64,000 nt of DNA from Austropuccinia psidii (GCA_023105745.1 JALGQZ010000007.1:57641569-57705568); one strand, 5' to 3'. Numbered from the stretch's first letter, positions 10,464 to 23,059 are shown. A program made the numbers and translations. The notes: generated by a model from the letters alone, not told the origin.

Positions 10464-12460
10464 TGTGAGCCTTTGAGATATGACCACATACCCAATAAGG
10501 TCACAAGAAAGACTCAGAATAATTATACCTTTAAGATAATTATACTAAAATTACTTAGAGTAATTATACATTAAAAATAATTACTTTAAAAATACAAAAA
10601 TACCATAAATTGATACAAAAATTGGTTTAACTTAAAAACCAATGAATAAACATGTGAAATAAATAATACCATTGGATTCCCCATGGTAAAATACACATAT
10701 ACCATTTTTATGGCATATCTGTAAAGTCAATATTTAATTAGTTATAAGGAATAATACCTTATAAAAACCATAAATCCTTATTTATTTCAAGAACAAATGA
10801 AACAACATGTGAAATAAATTGTACCATTGGATCACCCATGAATATTCACACATAAAACAATTAATGAGCTAATTTCCAAAGTTAATACTTAAGGAATTAA
10901 CCTGAATATATACACTTTTTTGGTCAACGCATATATTCAAGGATCATAGCTAATATCTCTTAAACTATACAAGATAGAGTGATGAACCAAAAATAAAGTT
11001 ACCACGTAATTACTGTAAGAACACAGATATAAACTTTATTTTACAAATTATGATAAAGGCTAAAACCTATGATGAAATATTGATAAAAATCAACAGAGCT
11101 GTTGACCACTTTGTTGTGAAAGTGGTCCAAACTTAAAAAAAGTACACAGTTGGATTTTACTAGTTCATTTGTGAAGAATGATGTAATTTTTATTATTAAT
11201 TTCAGGGTACAACCCCTTGAAATCATGGTTTGAAGTTTAAAATATTGAATTTTGACAGAAAAGATGAGTTACAAGGAAAATGATCAAAATTAGAGTTTTG
11301 ATGATGTAATGAAAAGCTCTTGGAAGTATAATACGGTTATGTCAGGCTATCAGAATTCACTCTCTGAATTGCTTTAGCGTGTAAAACTTGAAAGTTATTA
11401 AAGATCAAAGTTTGAGCTTAAATTGAGCAGTTATGATCACCTACTGTAACCTTAAATTAAGTTTAATGGTCATATGAGTGATACAATTGGTGAATACTAT
11501 TATTTTATGATTAAATATAATAAAATCCACGAAATTTGGGGTTCTGCCAAGCCTCTGATGTCATCAAACTTAGAGTTATAGTGATAACTCTAAATAATGG
11601 TGTAATAATGATGTAATAAGGTTTGATCATGATGTAATCATCCTCAAACCTTAAAATATTGATCAATTCCAGTGGATATGATCAATACACGTCTACTAGA
11701 AGCCTGTTGGACTCTAGGAGGGAGGTATTTACTATAAATAGAGCTCTTTTTACTCTGTTTTCACCTCAGACGCATCAAAAACATTAAATAAATACAAACA
11801 AAAAGGTAATATCTTTATTCTTTATATATAAATCTTTTATATTATTAAAGACCAAAGTTCATCTCTATTATAATCATCAATTTTGACGTGATTAAATCAT
11901 TTGTTTAACTGTTTTTGTTAAAAATCTCTCTAAAAACTCATTTCCACGTAAAAAATCAAGAATATTTGTAATTTCTCTATTTTTTATGATAAACACAATT
12001 TGTATAAGTTGTATTTATATTATTTGGCGTAAAATATCTCAAAATTATTATATTAAGTGTTAAAAGTAGGTTATTTCCTCTTATATTAATAATTTTCTCT
12101 ATATTATTCTTTTAATAATTCTTTAATTAATATAAATAGTATTTATATTAATTTATAGCTTTGATATTAGTAATATTATTGTTATTAATTGTTTTTTATT
12201 AATAAAAACCAATTTTTTACACCTTCATTATTTGTTTGTAACAATAATAAAGTGCTTTTAAATATATTAATTATTTCATATTAATATATTTATATTATTA
12301 TATTTTTATTAATAATATAATTATTTTTACGCCATAATTATAATAATTATTTATTATTATAATTATTTTTATCTTATTTATTTCATTCATAAGGACATTC
12401 ATAGGACAATAAGTAAAATATTAGTAATTTTTACTTATTGTTTCATAGTAAAACCTTACA
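10464..12460 (+). repeat. 3' LTR of element A
   Basis: Same ends (TGTGAGCC...ACCTTACA) and contents as the 5' LTR. It lacks about 30 bases of the A/T-rich U5 present in the 5' copy. Several CpG sites differ between the two LTRs (for example CCACATAA at 3495 against CCACGTAA at 11944), consistent with deamination of methylated cytosine. Confidence 0.95.
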
Positions 12461-12465
12461 GAATC
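12461..12465. repeat. Target site duplication GAATC, right copy
   Basis: Identical to 2009-2013 and immediately after the CA end of the 3' LTR. Confidence 0.9.
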
Positions 12466-12972
12466 CCCTTGTGCTGGTGGTTAAATGTGCCACAAATGCT
12501 CATACATCTGAGAATCACATCTGAGGCTAATCTCTGTGGATTAGTTACACCCTCCTACACCATAGCTCATAAGACCCATGCTCAACCTTATACTCCGTTC
12601 ATTCCCAGAACCCCTTTATCAGCTTACACATTTACTCCTGGCATCCCAGTAAGCATGAGTCCACAAGCATTTCCTCCCACAAAAAGTGTTCCCCACAGTG
12701 AAACCTTCATTACCACCACCACCATTTTACCCTTGTTTACAGCACCACAAGTAACCTTCAGAAGATTTATTCACTGTTTTGTTTCATACCAGTCAACATG
12801 GCTCCATGCCACCACCACCAAATTTGTGTAAGGTGGCCTGCCACCATACTCAATTTTCCACTATCCCATCCAATTCTTGATATTTTAGTTTGAACCTTGG
12901 TACACCAATCCTTGCATGATATGTGGCATTTCCAGCAGTCATATGGGTGCACCCACCTTCTTGCCATCTTGC
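12466..12972. other. Unclassified DNA, no gene seen
   Basis: Continuation of the 1-2008 flank. A 120-codon open frame on the + strand has no motif or codon pattern that I recognise, and I do not call it a gene. Confidence 0.45.
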
Positions 12973-12977
12973 CTGGA
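12973..12977. repeat. Target site duplication CTGGA (left)
   Basis: Pairs with CTGGA at 14843-14847 around the old family A solo LTR. Confidence 0.75.
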
Positions 12978-14842
12978 TGTAAGATGTGTCTGAAACTGTT
13001 GATAATATTACTATCAATAAACAGTACCATGAATTTTCTTATGATATATAATAATAACAATTATTATAGCCACAATAAAATAATTGTTTATCTATTATAC
13101 TTGTTATACACTACTAGTGATTATAACAGTCAGAAGTAATTGTCTACAAGGATCAGTTACAAGCAGTATTTAATAATAAAATGTTTTTAATGTATGATAA
13201 TATTTTGCAAGAAGAATTCTAATTATTTAAGAAAACTATTCATAGATAAAAGCTTAAGAATTAACTAAAACCACTCACTAATACTCCAATAAAGCCTTGA
13301 AGAGAATTGGTAAAGAGATTTCATGGATAAATTGTTTATTTAAAGAATCAAAATCTATTTATAACAGTATTACAGCATATTATGGTTTGTTTCTATCATC
13401 TCACATATTTTTGATTGATTCTTAAATAATAAAACACTTTAGAAGATTTTTAACTAATATTTACTTGTTGGTAATAAAGTTATAGTTGGATAATAAGATG
13501 ATTTGGAAAAAACAGCAAGAGGACGCCTCTTTTGGGTCAAAAACAGCTCACAGAGGCTTTCCCTGGAGAAAACTGAAAACCAGTGAGTAAGAAAGCAATC
13601 ATAATTTTTGAATTATTGATTGCATCCTATTTTTCACGTAAGATGATCATAATTACTTAATTAAGGCTTTTACCTGACTACCAACCCATTTATGGTTAAG
13701 AATAAAAGGAGTAATAAATTGAAATATTCTTTTATTTCAAGATTAACATCAATTTCTCAAAGTTATAAATGTTATTGGGAATTTCATCACAGTTCGTCTT
13801 TTCTGTGAATTTTTGAAGATTTAGTGTTTCACATAGAATCATCAGAAATGCACTACACATAAAACTTTTGAATTTACTTATGAAACCATAATTTTTTTGG
13901 TCTCTTTATGAATAATACCACTATTTATTGGTCCTGAAAGTTTTCAAAAGATTAATTAAGAATTGTATGTTTAATGAATTCTTGAAGTTTTTACCTTATT
14001 TCTAGGTAGAATTGGGAATAGCACCGTATAGCAGGTTGCTATGAGGTAAATCAATAGATACTAGTCCAAAAAGGGTTTTAATTAATCTTTTAGGGCTTAT
14101 ACATGGAAAATAATTAAGAATTGTCATGGCTACAGGAGTCTAACATTCTTTTTACTTGCTTGTCAGGTCAAAATTGCAGCTTATTTGCAATTTTCTTATG
14201 ATTCAATGAGAGTTTAACTTGGTGACCAGGTTCCAAAAAGGTTCTATTATACTAATTGGGCTATGATAAGCAATGGATACAAGCTTCATAGCTATCCGTG
14301 CCTCAGAGGCCCCAGAAGTTGGGTACCCTGGCTCTCTTTCATGTCTTTTGTCTCCCTTAACTATTTGCACGACAAAAATAGTAATTCAGGCTTAAAGACT
14401 GATATCCACTAGCCGTTTACCAAAACTGTATTTAATAATACTGTATTTTTAAGTGTCACAAACATTCATAACACTAATATTAGTGTATATATAACATGGG
14501 GTCTCTCACATTCTCCTTATTTTGGTGTGAAATTGAGAAAAAAGAAAATTTTCACAATTCCTTTCTGTGGTATTGAAGTATTTTCCATATTAACACCTCA
14601 TAAAGTTAATTTAAGCTTATTAACTCTATGAAGCTACCATAGGTGAATGTTTTGTCTAGAATCCAAATCTGGCTTTAAACCCATTGATTTAACTACTCAC
14701 AAAAAAGGTATTCATATTTTCTTAAATCAAAAATGATAAATTTTGGATATATGCATGAATTATGTGTTATGCATAGCTCAGAATTTATTTTGATATTAAT
14801 TGTGGCCTATTTGGGTATGCAAAATATACCTCAAGGCTCACA
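12978..14842 (-). repeat. Old solo LTR of family A type
   Basis: Begins TGTAAGATGTGTCTGAAAC, matching the family A terminus TGTAAGGTTTGACTATGAAAC, and ends AAGGCTCACA like other family A LTRs in the minus orientation. It is bounded by perfect CTGGA duplications at 12973-12977 and 14843-14847. The terminus also keeps GGGTATG near 14815. The interior is strongly diverged. A single LTR with intact duplications is the product of LTR-LTR recombination. Confidence 0.8.
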
Positions 14843-14847
14843 CTGGA
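14843..14847. repeat. Target site duplication CTGGA (right)
   Basis: Right partner of 12973-12977. Confidence 0.75.
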
Positions 14848-15304
14848 TATATGCCCAAAATTAGATATGGAGATTTCAAATCAAGTGGCCCATGATCCAA
14901 ACCACCATCCACATAACCACAGCTCAACCCCCTTTTGACCCATTTCTGCCTCTCAGATATACTCTAACTCATATTTTTGCACTTAATTGACTTTATCTAA
15001 ACCTTCCAGATAATATTCTTTCCACTTTCCCCAGTTAATTCATAATACCCATCATGTCAAACCCTTGACAGACACTTTTCTTTGGGATTAATAATATTTT
15101 TATCTCAATTAATAGTGATATATCCTGATAAAGTGTTCATTACCACTTATATTCTTGTATTATCCTATTGCACAACCAACATAAAATCTCCATATATCTC
15201 CCCAATCAGATCAATAATAATGGAGTTCTCCCTGAATCTCTTTTTAGAAAACTGATACAATTTCTTGGGGAACCACAAACCTTCATGCACTATGGTCCTG
15301 GAGG
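14848..15304. other. Unclassified spacer, no gene seen
   Basis: Lies between two old solo LTRs. C is more frequent than G on this strand and CpG is nearly absent. I recognise no feature. Confidence 0.4.
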
Positions 15305-15309
15305 GGAAT
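15305..15309. repeat. Target site duplication GGAAT (left)
   Basis: Pairs with GGAAT at 27036-27040 around the old family B-like solo LTR. Confidence 0.8.
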
Positions 15310-16450
15310 TGTCAGGCTGTGACTCAAAACCAGAGCACAAGCATGACAGCCAAAATACCATAAACCAATGGTATAGCCATGATACCACCAAAACATGGAG
15401 CTGAGCCAAATCAGCTCAAAAGATATCAAAAGAAAGAGGAAACTCACCTCTTTCTGAAAACATAAGTCCCATCACCATAGGACAAGAAATAACATAGTTA
15501 TTCCTGCTGAAAGTTATTGCTGAGCATAAACCTTAATTTTCACCTCTCATCTAAAATCTAGAAGGAGAGGCTTAACTTCATCAAATGGGTACTCAAAATG
15601 AAGCTCTAATCCAGGGCTATCCAATGGTACCAGCCAAACCGAGCTAGCACCATGATTACTGGAGTTATGGTCAATTTCAGGCCAAATAAGGACGAACAAA
15701 ACATTCACCTCTCATCTGACTTCTACAGTTTTAGTGTGAGATACTTGAAGTGGGGTATTTTTGGAAAGGGCACAGTCAGGGCTATCTGATGGTGTCATCT
15801 ATTTCCCCATAGCTCAACTAGAACAAAAGTTATGGGGCAAACAAGCTCAATACAGCTTTTTGCCTATACCACGCAAATGTACAAAAATCTTGTACATGGG
15901 ATAACTTTGCCATATTGAATGATACCCATATCAAATGAGGTACCATTGTGTAGCGCACATACAAGGCTACACACTGAACCAATTTTGAGGTTGATATCTC
16001 AAGAATTGACAAAGCCACGGCTGTTTTAAGGTCAGATTCCCACCTGCTGTCATATACAGCCTTACCATGGGATAATATCCCATAACCATGAATATGAGGT
16101 GTCAAATAGACAAAGAAGCTTGTTTTTACTTCAATACCTCATATGTCAGTCAATAATGAAGTCCCATACAGGTTCTGTACAGCATTCTACGCGTCATACA
16201 CGTCAGAATCAGGCTGTGAGGTCCCCGGATGAAAGTTTTCACCCTGTATTGGTGAAAACTGCCCAGATGTGGTTTTAAAACCACATCTGAGCCCAATACA
16301 GGTTATACAGGCTGTTTGAAAACACCAAGCCAGCACTAGAGAGTGAAAAAATCTTCACCTGCTCTACGTGGAAAGGTCTAGCACCCTTTCCACCCCATTT
16401 CAGGGTAAAAAGGAGGCTTTTCACAGCCAGAATTGTTTCCTCATCCTGCT
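15310..16450 (+). repeat. Old solo LTR, family B-like, left part (split by element B)
   Basis: Starts TGTCAGGCTGTGACTCAAAAC, close to the family B start TGTCAACCTGTGACTCAAAAC. It shares further blocks such as TACCATTGTGTAGC. The LTR is interrupted at 16451 by element B and resumes at 26737, ending CATCCTGACA at 27035. Without the insertion its length is about 1440 bp, close to family B LTRs (about 1500). The last five bases, CTGCT, are the duplication made by B. Confidence 0.85.
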
Positions 16451-17956
16451 TGTCAGGGTGAGTCTATATAGTAGCTATAAAATGTAGTTACAAGCTAGTA
16501 TTATGACTGTGACACGTCAAAAAACAAATAAATGTACATCTTCAGGTCCTACTGCTACGTGGTAACAATGGTGATGAGTCTGTTGAGGACCTGGGTTGCA
16601 ATACTCTAATATCTTTGACTTTAAAGAAGTACTACAATAATTATATTCTAATTATATCTTTAATGATTATTCTAAGGACAGTACTGATTGATAACAGTTT
16701 TTTCACGTAAGAATATGGATAATAAGATAAGAGATGATGGGTTTTCAAGGAAAAAACCCTTCCTTTTATATCTTTCAAGACTGTCAAGAGTTATTAACTC
16801 TTCACATGTCAGAGGAGTGAAACTTTTCACTCCAATGATCAGTCTGTGGTTCTGGATTATCAATTCTGACGTCAATAGAGGCAGAATTGTGGTTTTGGAA
16901 CCACAAATGATCATTCTGGATCAATACAGGGTGAAAAACTTTTCACCTGTGACGTCAGCACTTGGATGACGTTGTTCTGGTGTCTGTATGATCAATAATG
17001 ATGATTTTAGAGAGGTTATATCTTAATAAGTATATTATTTTAAGTATGAGAGCAATACTGTTTGATACAAGTTTGATACAGTCATGTATTGCTAGAAAAA
17101 CCTTCCAATCAAGAGATCTCAGTCAGTTCTTAGGATATCAAGAAACCAAGAGCACAGAATTGAAGGGCTTAATGGGCTCTTCAATTTGGTATGCTTCATT
17201 TTTACCCTTCTTTAAAATAGCAAAAGTTATAAGGGTTTTAAGTTTTTGGATGTATTTTCATACATCAGTATGAGGCTTCAAAAACTTCCATACCAGATAT
17301 CTTCTTCAATTTGGAAGATATCTGTATTCTGATGATACAGTCTTGTAGGGCTTGATTAGCTCTACAGTTTGGTATATTACACTGTACAGTTGTATGAGTG
17401 TATGCCAAAGATACAGGGGTTTGTTTACATTGTTGTTTTCAGAATATCTGTATTTTGGCTGTTAAACCTTTGAACCAAGATCCCTCAGTCAATTTAGGAG
17501 ATACAGAGGTCTAAGGTATCTCAAATTAAAGCTCTTGTTTAGATCTTTAATTTGGTTATACTTTTGTACAGTTTTGTACAAGCCCTCTTTGACTTTCAGG
17601 GGGGTCTTGATTTTAAAATAAAGGTCATATGTTATTTCCAGTTGTAGTGGTGTTACAGCAACATGGATGATACCATTGTGTAGCTCTCTATGTGAGCATT
17701 AAGGAAAATATAATTTTGGTATAGGATAACTTAAATATGCATAAGTTAGATGAGAGGTGAAAATAAGGGTTTCGACTTGTTTATTCTCCTCTAGGTTTCC
17801 TTATTCTGTTTGGATAAGGTTGGCGTTTAATTTAAGAGGAGTTTTTTCCTCTTATTTATTACCTGTATTGACTATGTTTTTTCAATACTTGTCATGCCAT
17901 TATTTATGGTATGTTGGATGTCATGCTAGTTCTCTGTTTTGAGTCACAGGTTGACA
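16451..17956 (-). repeat. 3' LTR of element B
   Basis: Plus-strand ends TGTCAGGGTGAGTC...GGTTGACA. It is nearly identical to 25225-26731. It contains two perfect ATF/CREB-type palindromes TGACGTCA (16867-16874 and 16950-16957). Confidence 0.95.
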
Positions 17957-17975
17957 TACCCTCCCTCAAAAGAAG
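17957..17975 (-). other. Polypurine tract, element B
   Basis: Minus-strand TTTTGAGGGAGGGTA abuts the 3' LTR start TGTCAACC. It is purine-rich and correctly placed to prime plus-strand synthesis. Confidence 0.75.
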
Positions 17976-17980
17976 GCTCA

Positions 17981-19099
17981 TCATTGATGAGACTCTTCAG
18001 CCCTTCTGGAGGCTCTGAATCTTCTGAGGTGTATTTGTCCATCTGGGATTTCTTTCTCAGTTAACCATTTATCTTTATCTGCTGGTTGATTCTTAAATCT
18101 AGCCAGATATTGCCTGTTGTCTTTCCCATTAATTCTTATTTTCCTGGCTTTAATGATCTTTTCCACTGGTCCAGGCGAGTCATCTTCCTCTACCAATCTT
18201 TCATGGGTGACTGTCTTCTTTCTATCAGGGAATTTCTCCTCATCTGTTTGGTGATAAGGTTTGACCAGGCTCACAGGGAAAACTGGGTGTTTCCTAGAAA
18301 ACTCTTTGGTCAGGTTGACTTCTACTACATTCTTTCCTATTAATTTAATAATAGTTAATGGTCCTATGAATGAGTCTCTCATCTTCTTGGGTCCTCTTAG
18401 ATTGTTGAAGTTAAGATTTGAGATTAGAACTTGGTCTCCTTCTTTGAAATCAGGTTCTTGGGGACTTTTATCATATCTCTGTTTGTTGTATAATTTAGCT
18501 TCAGCCACACATTGTTCTGCTTTTTCACAGGCAGTTTTCCACATTGTGTGGAAGTCTTTAGCTGTGGGGTGTACTGAGAGGAGGGTCTTCTTCAAGTAGT
18601 CTACTGGAAGTAGTGGGTTCCATCCTTTCTCTAATGTGGCAGGGGTTTTTCCTGTCACTGAGTGTATACCTGTGTTGTATGCCAATTGTACAGCTGGTAG
18701 GAGGGGTACCCAGTCATGGGTATATCCCTCATTGTCTTTATATTCCATGCCATATGCACAAAATCTTCTAATGATGTCTTCTAATGTTTGAATCATTCTT
18801 TCTGCTAGACCATCTGTTTGTGGATGGTAAGCTGTGGAGAATGCTAGTTTGGTTCCCAGCATCTCATATAGATTAGTCCAAAATTCTGATGTGAATTTAG
18901 GGTCTCTGTCACTAATTATAATTCTTGGAACTCCACAGTTGGCTATCACATTGTTCCAGAACAATATGGCTGTGTCCATTGCTGTGTCCTCTTTGTGACA
19001 GGGGAGACATCTGACACTCTTGCTGTACCTGTCTACTACTACTAGGCATGCATTAAAGCTGTCTTTCCCTCCAGGGACCAGGCCTGTCACCCAATCCAT
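17981..19099 (-). pseudogene. pol: Integrase core and chromodomain-like tail (element B)
   Basis: About 372 residues are open. The integrase core has Asp in [11 protein letters not shown], Asp in ISDRDPKF and Glu in DGLAERMIQ at DDE spacing. A GPY-like module ([16 protein letters not shown]) and a C-terminal chromodomain-like segment ([24 protein letters not shown]...DKWLTEKEI) follow. Such tails bind chromatin marks and steer integration in chromoviruses. The frame differs by one from the RNase H fragment upstream, so this part is cut off from the rest of Pol. Confidence 0.92.
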
Positions 19100-19406
19100 G
19101 TTTATTATTTCCCAGGGGTGTTTGGGCTCCTCTATACTCTGGAGTAATCCATGTCTTTTTCAATGACTTTTTTTGGCTTTTTGGAATCTGGTACAAGTGT
19201 TGATGTATTCACTCAAGTCTTGTTCCCACTTTGGCAACCAAGCTGTGCTAAAGACTCTTTCTTCAGTTCTTTCTTCACTCATATGTCCCATGTATGGGCC
19301 GTCATGGCATTCCTGGAGTATCAGGGAAATATGTTCTCTATTTATTATTACCAGGGCACTTGTGTGTTTTTCCCTATGGTATAGTAGATCATCTATCAGA
19401 AAAAAT
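19100..19406 (-). pseudogene. pol: Decayed integrase zinc domain (element B)
   Basis: The HHCC zinc-binding region expected between RNase H and the integrase core lies here. All frames contain stops and a frameshift must have occurred. Residual similarity includes a region for WWPKWE-like residues near 19230 and KSQKK near 19160. Confidence 0.55.
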
Positions 19407-20333
19407 CTATTCTCTTTGAAGTTTTTTGAGCCATGGCTCTTCCAATTGGCTCTCTAGTTCAGGACTCCTGTACTTTTGTTTTAATAGTTGTGTCAATATA
19501 CTACACTTTCTGTGTTTATTGTATGATGATTGTACTATACTAAAGGCCTCTGTATTTAGATTAGAGGAGCTGATTCCCAATATGGGTTTCTCTTTGCTCT
19601 CCCCATAGCTCTGTGCTGGGTTTGATGGGTCATTCCCTAATGCCCAGTTTGATAGTTTGAAGTTCTTTCTCCTATCTATCTCCATGCATTGTATGGGTAT
19701 TTTGGCCCCATTTTCTGGGTCACATGCTGGATTCTCTTGGTCATTCTTCAGTGTCCACCTGCTGAGACCATCTGCATTAGTATGACTTTTCCCTTCTTTA
19801 TAGATAATAGTCATATTCCCTCTGTATTCTTGTATGGCTATTTGCCACCTGAGCATGTGTCTGTTTGTTGTCTTCATGTTCAACAGTGATTTGAGGGCTG
19901 TGAAATCAGTAAAAACTTCAAATACTGCTCCTTCTAAGTAGTAATGGAGTTTTTCTAATGCCCATACCAAACAGAGACATTCTGTCTGAGTAGCTCCATA
20001 TCTGGCTTCTGAGTCTTTCAGTTGTCTTGATATATAGCAAATTACTCCTTCTTTGGGTATTCCATCCACTAGTTGCCTCTGGTGTAGTGCTGCTCCTAGT
20101 CCTTGGCTACATGCTGCATCTATATATAGTTTGAATGGTAGTTCAAAATCAGGCATCATTAGGACAGGGGCATTGGTCAGTTCATATTTGATCTTCTCAA
20201 ATGCATCGCTTCTTTCTTTGGTAATTTCAAAGACTACATCTTTTGAGCACAGTTTGTATAGGCTACTTGTGATGTGTGCAAAGTTTTTTATGTGGCTCCT
20301 GTAGTAACTAGCAAAGCCCAAAAAAGATTGCAT
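19407..20333 (-). pseudogene. pol: RT C-terminus and RNase H (element B)
   Basis: Starts at the RT connection ([18 protein letters not shown]). It contains an RNase H domain with [46 protein letters not shown] and the [11 protein letters not shown] end. In FTDFTALKS the family usually has a Cys after the catalytic Asp. An acidic spacer follows before the lost zinc domain. It is in frame with the RT fragment upstream but separated by a stop at about 20385. Confidence 0.9.
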
Positions 20334-20384
20334 TTCTTTAATGTTCTTTGGTACTGGTTTCCTCAGTACTGCAGCAAATTTATT

Positions 20385-21212
20385 TTAGTCTATTGCTAGA
20401 CTTAAACCTGAAACTTTGTGTCCTAGGGCTAGCAGTTCTTGCTGTCCAAAGTTGCATTTTTTAATAGATATTTTCATGTTGATTGGTGTACATTTTCCCA
20501 ATATTTTATCAATTTTCCTCACATGGTCTTCCCATGTTTCTGAGTATATTATGATATTATCAATGTACACTACCATCCACCCTTCCATTATCTCATCTTG
20601 AAATATGGTATCCATCATCCTCTGAAAATGGGCTGGTGCATTCTTAATGCCAAATGGCATTCTATTATATTCAGATATGCCCATATGGCATATAATTCTT
20701 AGCAATTTGATGGAATCTGGTTTCACCACATTCTGGTGGAAGCCTTTCATGCAATCCATTTCTGTAATAAACTTGGCTTTTGCTAGCTTATCTAGTGCAT
20801 GTGGTATCCTTGGGATGGGGTACCTATCTGCTTTGGTGTAATTATTCAAAGCCCTGAAGTCCCCACATAGTCTGGATTTACCATCATGCCAAGTTATAAG
20901 GACTGGTGTAGTGACTTCTACTATCTCATTGTGTCCTATTTTCCTTATGACCCCCATTTCTAGGAGTTCATTGATATGTTTCTCAGTTTCTTTCCTAGTT
21001 TCCATGCTGGCTGGGTATAGTGGTCTCCTAAGCATAGGTGGATATGGTCCTTCTAAATCCAGATATAATTCTATATCATGTCCTTTGATTTTTCCTAGTG
21101 GTTCATCTCCCAATGCAAAAGCTCCTCTATGCTTCCTCAATACTTTCAGTAAGCTGAGTTTCATTTTACTGGTGAGTTGAGTGCCATATTGGGCTTCTTT
21201 GAATTCTTCCAC
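20385..21212 (-). pseudogene. pol: Reverse transcriptase (element B), active site mutated
   Basis: Fingers and palm are present: PYPPMLRRPLYPASMETRKE, the DGKSRLCGDFRALN motif, motif A with MDCMKGFHQN, and [17 protein letters not shown]. The catalytic YIDD reads YIDN (Asp to Asn) at about 20557-20568. A TAA where family members read an amino acid before NKFAAVL ends the frame. The remaining fold looks well preserved, so decay is recent relative to the solo LTRs. Confidence 0.92.
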
Positions 21213-21311
21213 TAGTTCTTTCAGGGTGTTATCATTTGTTATATGATTTATGTCAGAGGAAAATTTTTTGTCTTTGCTTGTACCTATGGTAAGATATCTA
21301 TTTTTACTATT

Positions 21312-22223
21312 TCAAATTTCCATACCATACATTCTTTGGTACTCTGTACCTAGTAAGAATCCTTGTACATGTGCATTCTCTAGAACTACAAATTCAGGTT
21401 CTAGTCTGATATTTCCTTTTTGGTGTGGGAAAATTATCTCTTTGATTATTGTCCCCAGTGAGTGCATTTTGCCTGATGCACTTTTAAAGTTTCTCGCTTT
21501 TGATGGGATTATATCCTCTTCCCATTTGGGGAAGTGTTGTTTTAAGTATTCTTTTGCCACTATGGAGCAACTTGCTCCTGTGTAAATGATCATTGGATGT
21601 TTACAGTTCTCAATGTAAACTGTCAATTTTGTAGGTGTTCCATGAATGAATCCCATCTCTCTATTTGGGGTTACCAGGAATGTTTGTGCATTCTGTGTGT
21701 GCTTACAGAGCTCTTTGTCTGTTTTTATTTGTGGTATTCCTGAATCTAATTCAATGTCTTGTATGTCAAGTGAACTTTCTTCATTGCATTCCACTATGTA
21801 TTCTTCTATGGTATCAGGTTCACTTTGTGATTCTGCTCTCATACCATTTCCCATACTGTCAGAATCAGATTTGTCACCTGTTTGTTCTTCTTCTGATTCT
21901 TCACCAATTGCATATATTTTCTTTTTTGGTTTTGTGCAATTGTTGGCATAGTGGTCTGGTGATCCACAGTTGTGACACACATATTTCTTTTTTGGGGCTT
22001 CTTTCCCTTTCTCTTTGTTTGTTTCTTTAACTTCAGACTTCTTGTCCTTGAAGTTTGGTTTATAGGATGTGTACCTTCCTATGGAGGTTTTTTTCCTCAC
22101 ATCTTGTATGACATTTGCTATGTAATCAATGCTGCTGATGTTGTTGCATCTGCATTTGACTGCATGTTCTAGATCTCCTGGAAATTTTGTTAGGAGTTTA
22201 TGGTTTCTCATTTCTATTGTCAT
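21312..22223 (-). pseudogene. gag-pol: Capsid end, zinc knuckle and protease (element B)
   Basis: Runs through the capsid C-terminus (HKLLTKFPGDLEHAVKCRC) and a complete CCHC knuckle, CHNCGSPDHYANNC. An acidic Ser/Glu/Asp-rich linker and an aspartic protease follow. The protease active site reads IYTGASCS where DTG or DSG is expected, so its catalytic Asp is lost (about 21583-21594). The frame ends in TGA at 21312 and continues in frame beyond it. Confidence 0.88.
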
Positions 22224-22304
22224 ATTGGGATCAATAGCTTTTAGCCTTTTTGTTTGTTTGAGACACCATTCATATGGGTCTTTTTCTGTGGAGTATCTAT
22301 CACT

Positions 22305-23003
22305 TTAAAAGGACATGGTCTTTTTCCAGATCCAACTACCATTGCTATACTTTTGTATAATCTGGTTCCTCCACCATGGCCAGCTTTTCCTGCCATGTAT
22401 TTCTTTCATCTCAGTATACCATATGTTTGCATGGCCTCTGAATGCTGTGTTAAGTCTTGTTGTGATCCAGTAGTCTGGTATCTTTGGGACATCAACAAAG
22501 AGTCCATCAATATGGTCATATTCCCCAATTCCTGAGAACTTTGGCCAGTTTGCTACTTCTGGTAACTGATTTAGTGCCTGTTTCTCTGAATAGCTGAGAT
22601 TTTCCCCATCTTGGTACATTGACTCTGATCTTGACTTTGGAATCTGATATTCAGGTTCCTGGTCATAGTCTTTATCCTCTTCTTTCAATTTTGTAGAGGT
22701 AGTGGGTTGACCTTGTGTTGGAGGGTATTGATTTTCTTCTCTGTCATAGAGGTAATCAATTTCTTTATCAAAGCTATCCTGTTGCTGCTGGATACTCCTA
22801 AGATCTCTCCTCACTGTTTGTTGTTCTTTTAGCATTGAATTCAACTGTCTGTTAGTTTTTTCAAATTCTGTCCAAATTTTGGCCAGATTTGTATTCAAGT
22901 CTTTTATGACTGTTGCTTGGAAAGCATTTTCTTCTTTCAATATTTCCACTTCTGTCCTCATTTTTTCTGAGGCTTCATATGTCCAATCCATGAATTGGGC
23001 CAA
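22305..23003 (-). pseudogene. gag: Gag coiled coil and capsid (element B)
   Basis: An N-terminal coiled coil rich in Glu/Lys/Leu/Gln is followed by an acidic linker. The capsid-like region has the motif WPKFSGIGEYDHIDGL, similar to [15 protein letters not shown] in family A. It ends at a TAA replacing a codon after KTMSF and continues in the same frame after the stop. It is in frame 0 with the overprinted N-terminal segment (23157-23834). Confidence 0.88.
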
Positions 23004-23059
23004 TTTGGTCCATGTGAATTTGTTTTCAAACTCATGAGTGTGGATTGTAGTCTCAGTTA

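Larger units (their letters stand above)
2014..12460 (+). mobile_element. Element A: full-length Ty3/gypsy chromovirus, inactivated
   Basis: Complete LTR retrotransposon with two LTRs of about 2.0 kb, a tRNA-type primer site, spliced ORF1, gag-pol and a polypurine tract, flanked by perfect GAATC duplications. Compared with its relative C2 the coding region is broken by a nonsense codon in the N-terminal region, a frameshift after the capsid, a stop in the zinc knuckle, an RT deletion of about 220 bp, a stop in the integrase zinc region and a late frameshift. The LTRs differ by a few percent and a deletion of about 30 bp. This is an older insertion that cannot move on its own. Confidence 0.95.

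Noticed and set aside
12827..14521. Alternative LTR limits TGTAAGG at 12827 and CTCACA at 14510 followed by purine-rich complement
   Set aside because: No matching target duplication; the limits 12978 and 14842 have a perfect CTGGA pair.
16688..17273. Open frames of 91-93 codons inside family B LTRs (also 25462-26048)
   Set aside because: They lie antisense to the element in U3/R, are interrupted differently between copies, and have no protein features.
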